NCBI GenBank assembly: GCA_028824015.1
Contig: JAPPFC010000031.1
Location: 1-64,000 of the forward strand
DNA from: a bacterium
GTDB taxonomy: Bacteria; Actinomycetota; Acidimicrobiia; Spongiisociales; ZC4RG35
Direction: 5' to 3'
DNA length: 64,000 nt
A model generated the notes under the pieces. The model was not told the DNA's origin, did not search any database, and was given only the letters and a program-made list of their open reading frames with translations. A program made the position numbers and the translations under genes. Below are positions 61,234 through 64,000 of the stretch, piece after piece. Position 1 is the stretch's first letter; every line of letters begins with the position of its first letter.

Positions 61234-62774
61234 GAGTCCTCCTCGGAGTCAGACAGGAACACGTCGGCAAGCCTTCCGGGAGAGGGCGCCTGGTAGTCGG
61301 TGTGCTGCTCGATGCGGTCGAGAATCGCCTCCACGGATGGAGCGGTCCGCTCCAGGAGGATGCCGGGATACAGGCCCAGCAGCAGGACCAGAGCCGCCAG
61401 GGGCGCCAGCACGGCCGTCTCCTTGGGGGAAAGGTCGGCGAGCTTGCGGTTCTCGGCTCCCGACACCGGTCCCGTGAACACCCGCTGATAGGCCCACAGC
61501 ATGTAAATGGCGGCCAGCACCACCCCGAACGCCGCCACCACCGTCAGGGCGGGGAGGGAGGGAAAGCTCCCCACCAACACCAGGAATTCCCCGACGAACC
61601 CGTTGAGCCCGGGCAGGCCGATCGAGGCGAAGGCCATGAACAGGAAGAACCCGGCCATCAGGGGAGCCGGGGTGGCGAGACCCCCGAAGTCGCTGATCTG
61701 TTTGGTGTGACGCCGGTCATAGAGCATCCCGACCAGGAGGAACAGGGCCCCGGTGGTGAGCCCGTGGTTGACGTTCTGGATGACCGCGCCCTGGAGCCCG
61801 GCTGAAGTGAGGGCGAAAATCCCCAGCACCACGAACCCCAGGTGGCTGACCGACGAATAGGCAACCAACTTCTTGAGGTCGGGCTGGACGATCGCCACCA
61901 CCGCCCCGTAGATGATTCCCACCACCGCCAGGACCGCCAGCACCGGCACCAGGGAGACCGTCGCCTCGGGAAAGAGCGTGAGGTTGAACCGCAACAGCCC
62001 GTATGTTCCGAGCTTCAGGAGCACTCCCGCCAGCAGCACCGACCCGGCGGTGGGCGCTTCCACATGGGCGTCGGGAAGCCAGGTGTGGAAGGGAAACAGG
62101 GGCACTTTGATCGCAAAGGCCAGGGCAAATGCGCCGAACAGCCACATCTGGGCGGTCGGCGAGATGTCCAGGGCCAGCAGGGCCAGGTAGTCGAAGCTGA
62201 GCAGGCCGTCGGGCGTCTGGGAGGCATGCATCACGGCCAGTGCGATGATCGCCGCCAGCAGCAGCGCCGAACCGAAAGCGGTGTAGATGAAGAACTTGAC
62301 GGCTGCGTAGACCCGGCGCTCCCCTCCCCATACCCCGATTATCAGGTACATGGGGACCAGGATCACCTCGAAGAACACGAAAAACAGCAGCAGGTCCAGG
62401 GCGAGGAAGGTGCCGATCAGGCCCGTCTCCAGAAAGAGCATGGCCACCACGAACGCCTTGCGCCGGTGGGAGATGGAGTCGGAGACTGCCAGGCTGAGGG
62501 GGAACAGGATGGCTGTCAGAGCCACCATCCCCAGCGAGATCCCGTCCACGCCCAGTTGCCACGACACCCCCCACGGCTCCCACCACACCACCTTCTCGAC
62601 CATCTGGAACGAGGCCTCCCCCGCGTCGAAGGAGAAGAACACCGCTCCCGCCAGCCCCAGGGGGGCCACGGACAGGGCCATGCCCAGCGGCAGGTGAAGT
62701 TCCCGGCGACGGGCCGGAATCAGCGCCACCACCACCGCCCCCAGGAGGGGCGTGAGCACCAGCAGGGTCAGCAT
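61230..62774 (-). CDS. nuoM: NADH-quinone oxidoreductase subunit M
   Basis: 514 residues, multi-helix membrane subunit. Motifs: WLPDAHVEAPTAGSVLLAGVLLKLGTYGLLRFNL (the H-P-D-A-H region with conserved Lys), DLKKLVAYSSVSHLGFVVLGIF, LTTGALFLLVGMLYDRRHTKQISDFGGLA and LPGLNGFVGEFLVLVGSF. The conserved Glu near the start of the antiporter core is in FFVFFEVILVPMYLIIGVWGG. Its start follows nuoL with a 10-bp gap. Confidence 0.94.
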   Translation of the reverse strand: MLTLLVLTPLLGAVVVALIPARRRELHLPLGMALSVAPLGLAGAVFFSFDAGEASFQMVEKVVWWEPWGVSWQLGVDGISLGMVALTAILFPLSLAVSDSISHRRKAFVVAMLFLETGLIGTFLALDLLLFFVFFEVILVPMYLIIGVWGGERRVYAAVKFFIYTAFGSALLLAAIIALAVMHASQTPDGLLSFDYLALLALDISPTAQMWLFGAFALAFAIKVPLFPFHTWLPDAHVEAPTAGSVLLAGVLLKLGTYGLLRFNLTLFPEATVSLVPVLAVLAVVGIIYGAVVAIVQPDLKKLVAYSSVSHLGFVVLGIFALTSAGLQGAVIQNVNHGLTTGALFLLVGMLYDRRHTKQISDFGGLATPAPLMAGFFLFMAFASIGLPGLNGFVGEFLVLVGSFPSLPALTVVAAFGVVLAAIYMLWAYQRVFTGPVSGAENRKLADLSPKETAVLAPLAALVLLLGLYPGILLERTAPSVEAILDRIEQHTDYQAPSPGRLADVFLSDSEEDS

Positions 62775-62784
62775 GGCCGGTGAC

Positions 62785-64000
<1,216 letters not shown>

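Overview
The window comes from a high-GC actinobacterium, most likely an uncultured Acidimicrobiia-type organism. The pointers are two F420-type (Ddn-like) nitroreductase-family genes, a UvrD2-type helicase with HRDC domains, a VanW protein with SLH-like repeats of the 'RYCPDRxVTRAxMAxFLxRA' kind, a DUF222/13E12 HNH protein, an MpaB-type oxygenase, and many GTG/TTG starts with 1-4 nt gene overlaps. This taxonomic call is inference from gene content. No tRNA, rRNA, CRISPR array, IS element or phage module was seen.

Both ends are respiratory complex I genes on the minus strand. The left end (1-5629) reads nuoA-B-C-D, a 337-bp spacer, then H-I-J-K-L. nuoE, F and G are absent and nuoL runs off the left edge. 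The right end (59779-64000) reads nuoL (C-terminal part only), nuoM, nuoN. The ~54 kb between them is catabolic and transport genes.

Layout of the interior: 5.8-9.0 kb choline-sulfatase (betC) and choline dehydrogenase (betA). 9.1-11.2 kb an orphan Phd/YefM antitoxin coupled to a type I phosphodiesterase, then a complete VapBC-like pair with a 10-bp inverted repeat. 11.3-14.2 kb UvrD2-like helicase. 14.3-22 kb two Ddn-like genes, a D-cysteine desulfhydrase-like PLP enzyme, VanW/SLH protein and two tandem MFS transporters. 22.2-26.1 kb Gfo/Idh/MocA dehydrogenase, fumarylacetoacetase-family hydrolase, medium-chain dehydrogenase, alpha/beta hydrolase. 26.2-26.7 kb an AT-richer cassette of two small unknown genes. 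27.9-33.7 kb a six-gene operon for a molybdenum hydroxylase (M-S-L), a MoaD-like sulfur carrier, and pseudouridine kinase/glycosidase. 33.7-42.1 kb a methylated-amine operon (two dimethylglycine/sarcosine-dehydrogenase-like proteins around a non-pyrrolysine MttB homologue, plus an alcohol dehydrogenase) divergent from a class II aldolase. 44.5-46.7 kb OppF-type ATPase and aminotransferase. 47-49.4 kb Fur-family regulator and DrrAB-type exporter. 49.5-52 kb racemase, cupin and amidohydrolase. 52.6-58.6 kb a peptide-type ABC transporter operon without its own F-type ATPase.

The clearest theme is catabolism of choline-derived osmolytes: BetC and BetA make betaine aldehyde from choline-O-sulfate, and the MttB/DMGDH operon is suited to stripping methyl groups from betaine or related amines onto tetrahydrofolate. 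Betaine aldehyde dehydrogenase is not in the window. The least explained features are a dispersed ~190-bp repeat (copies at 21.9 and 43.5 kb, and a 3' half in the nuoD-nuoH spacer), the antitoxin-phosphodiesterase pair, the molybdoenzyme-pseudouridine operon, and the two complementary nuoL pieces at the window ends.
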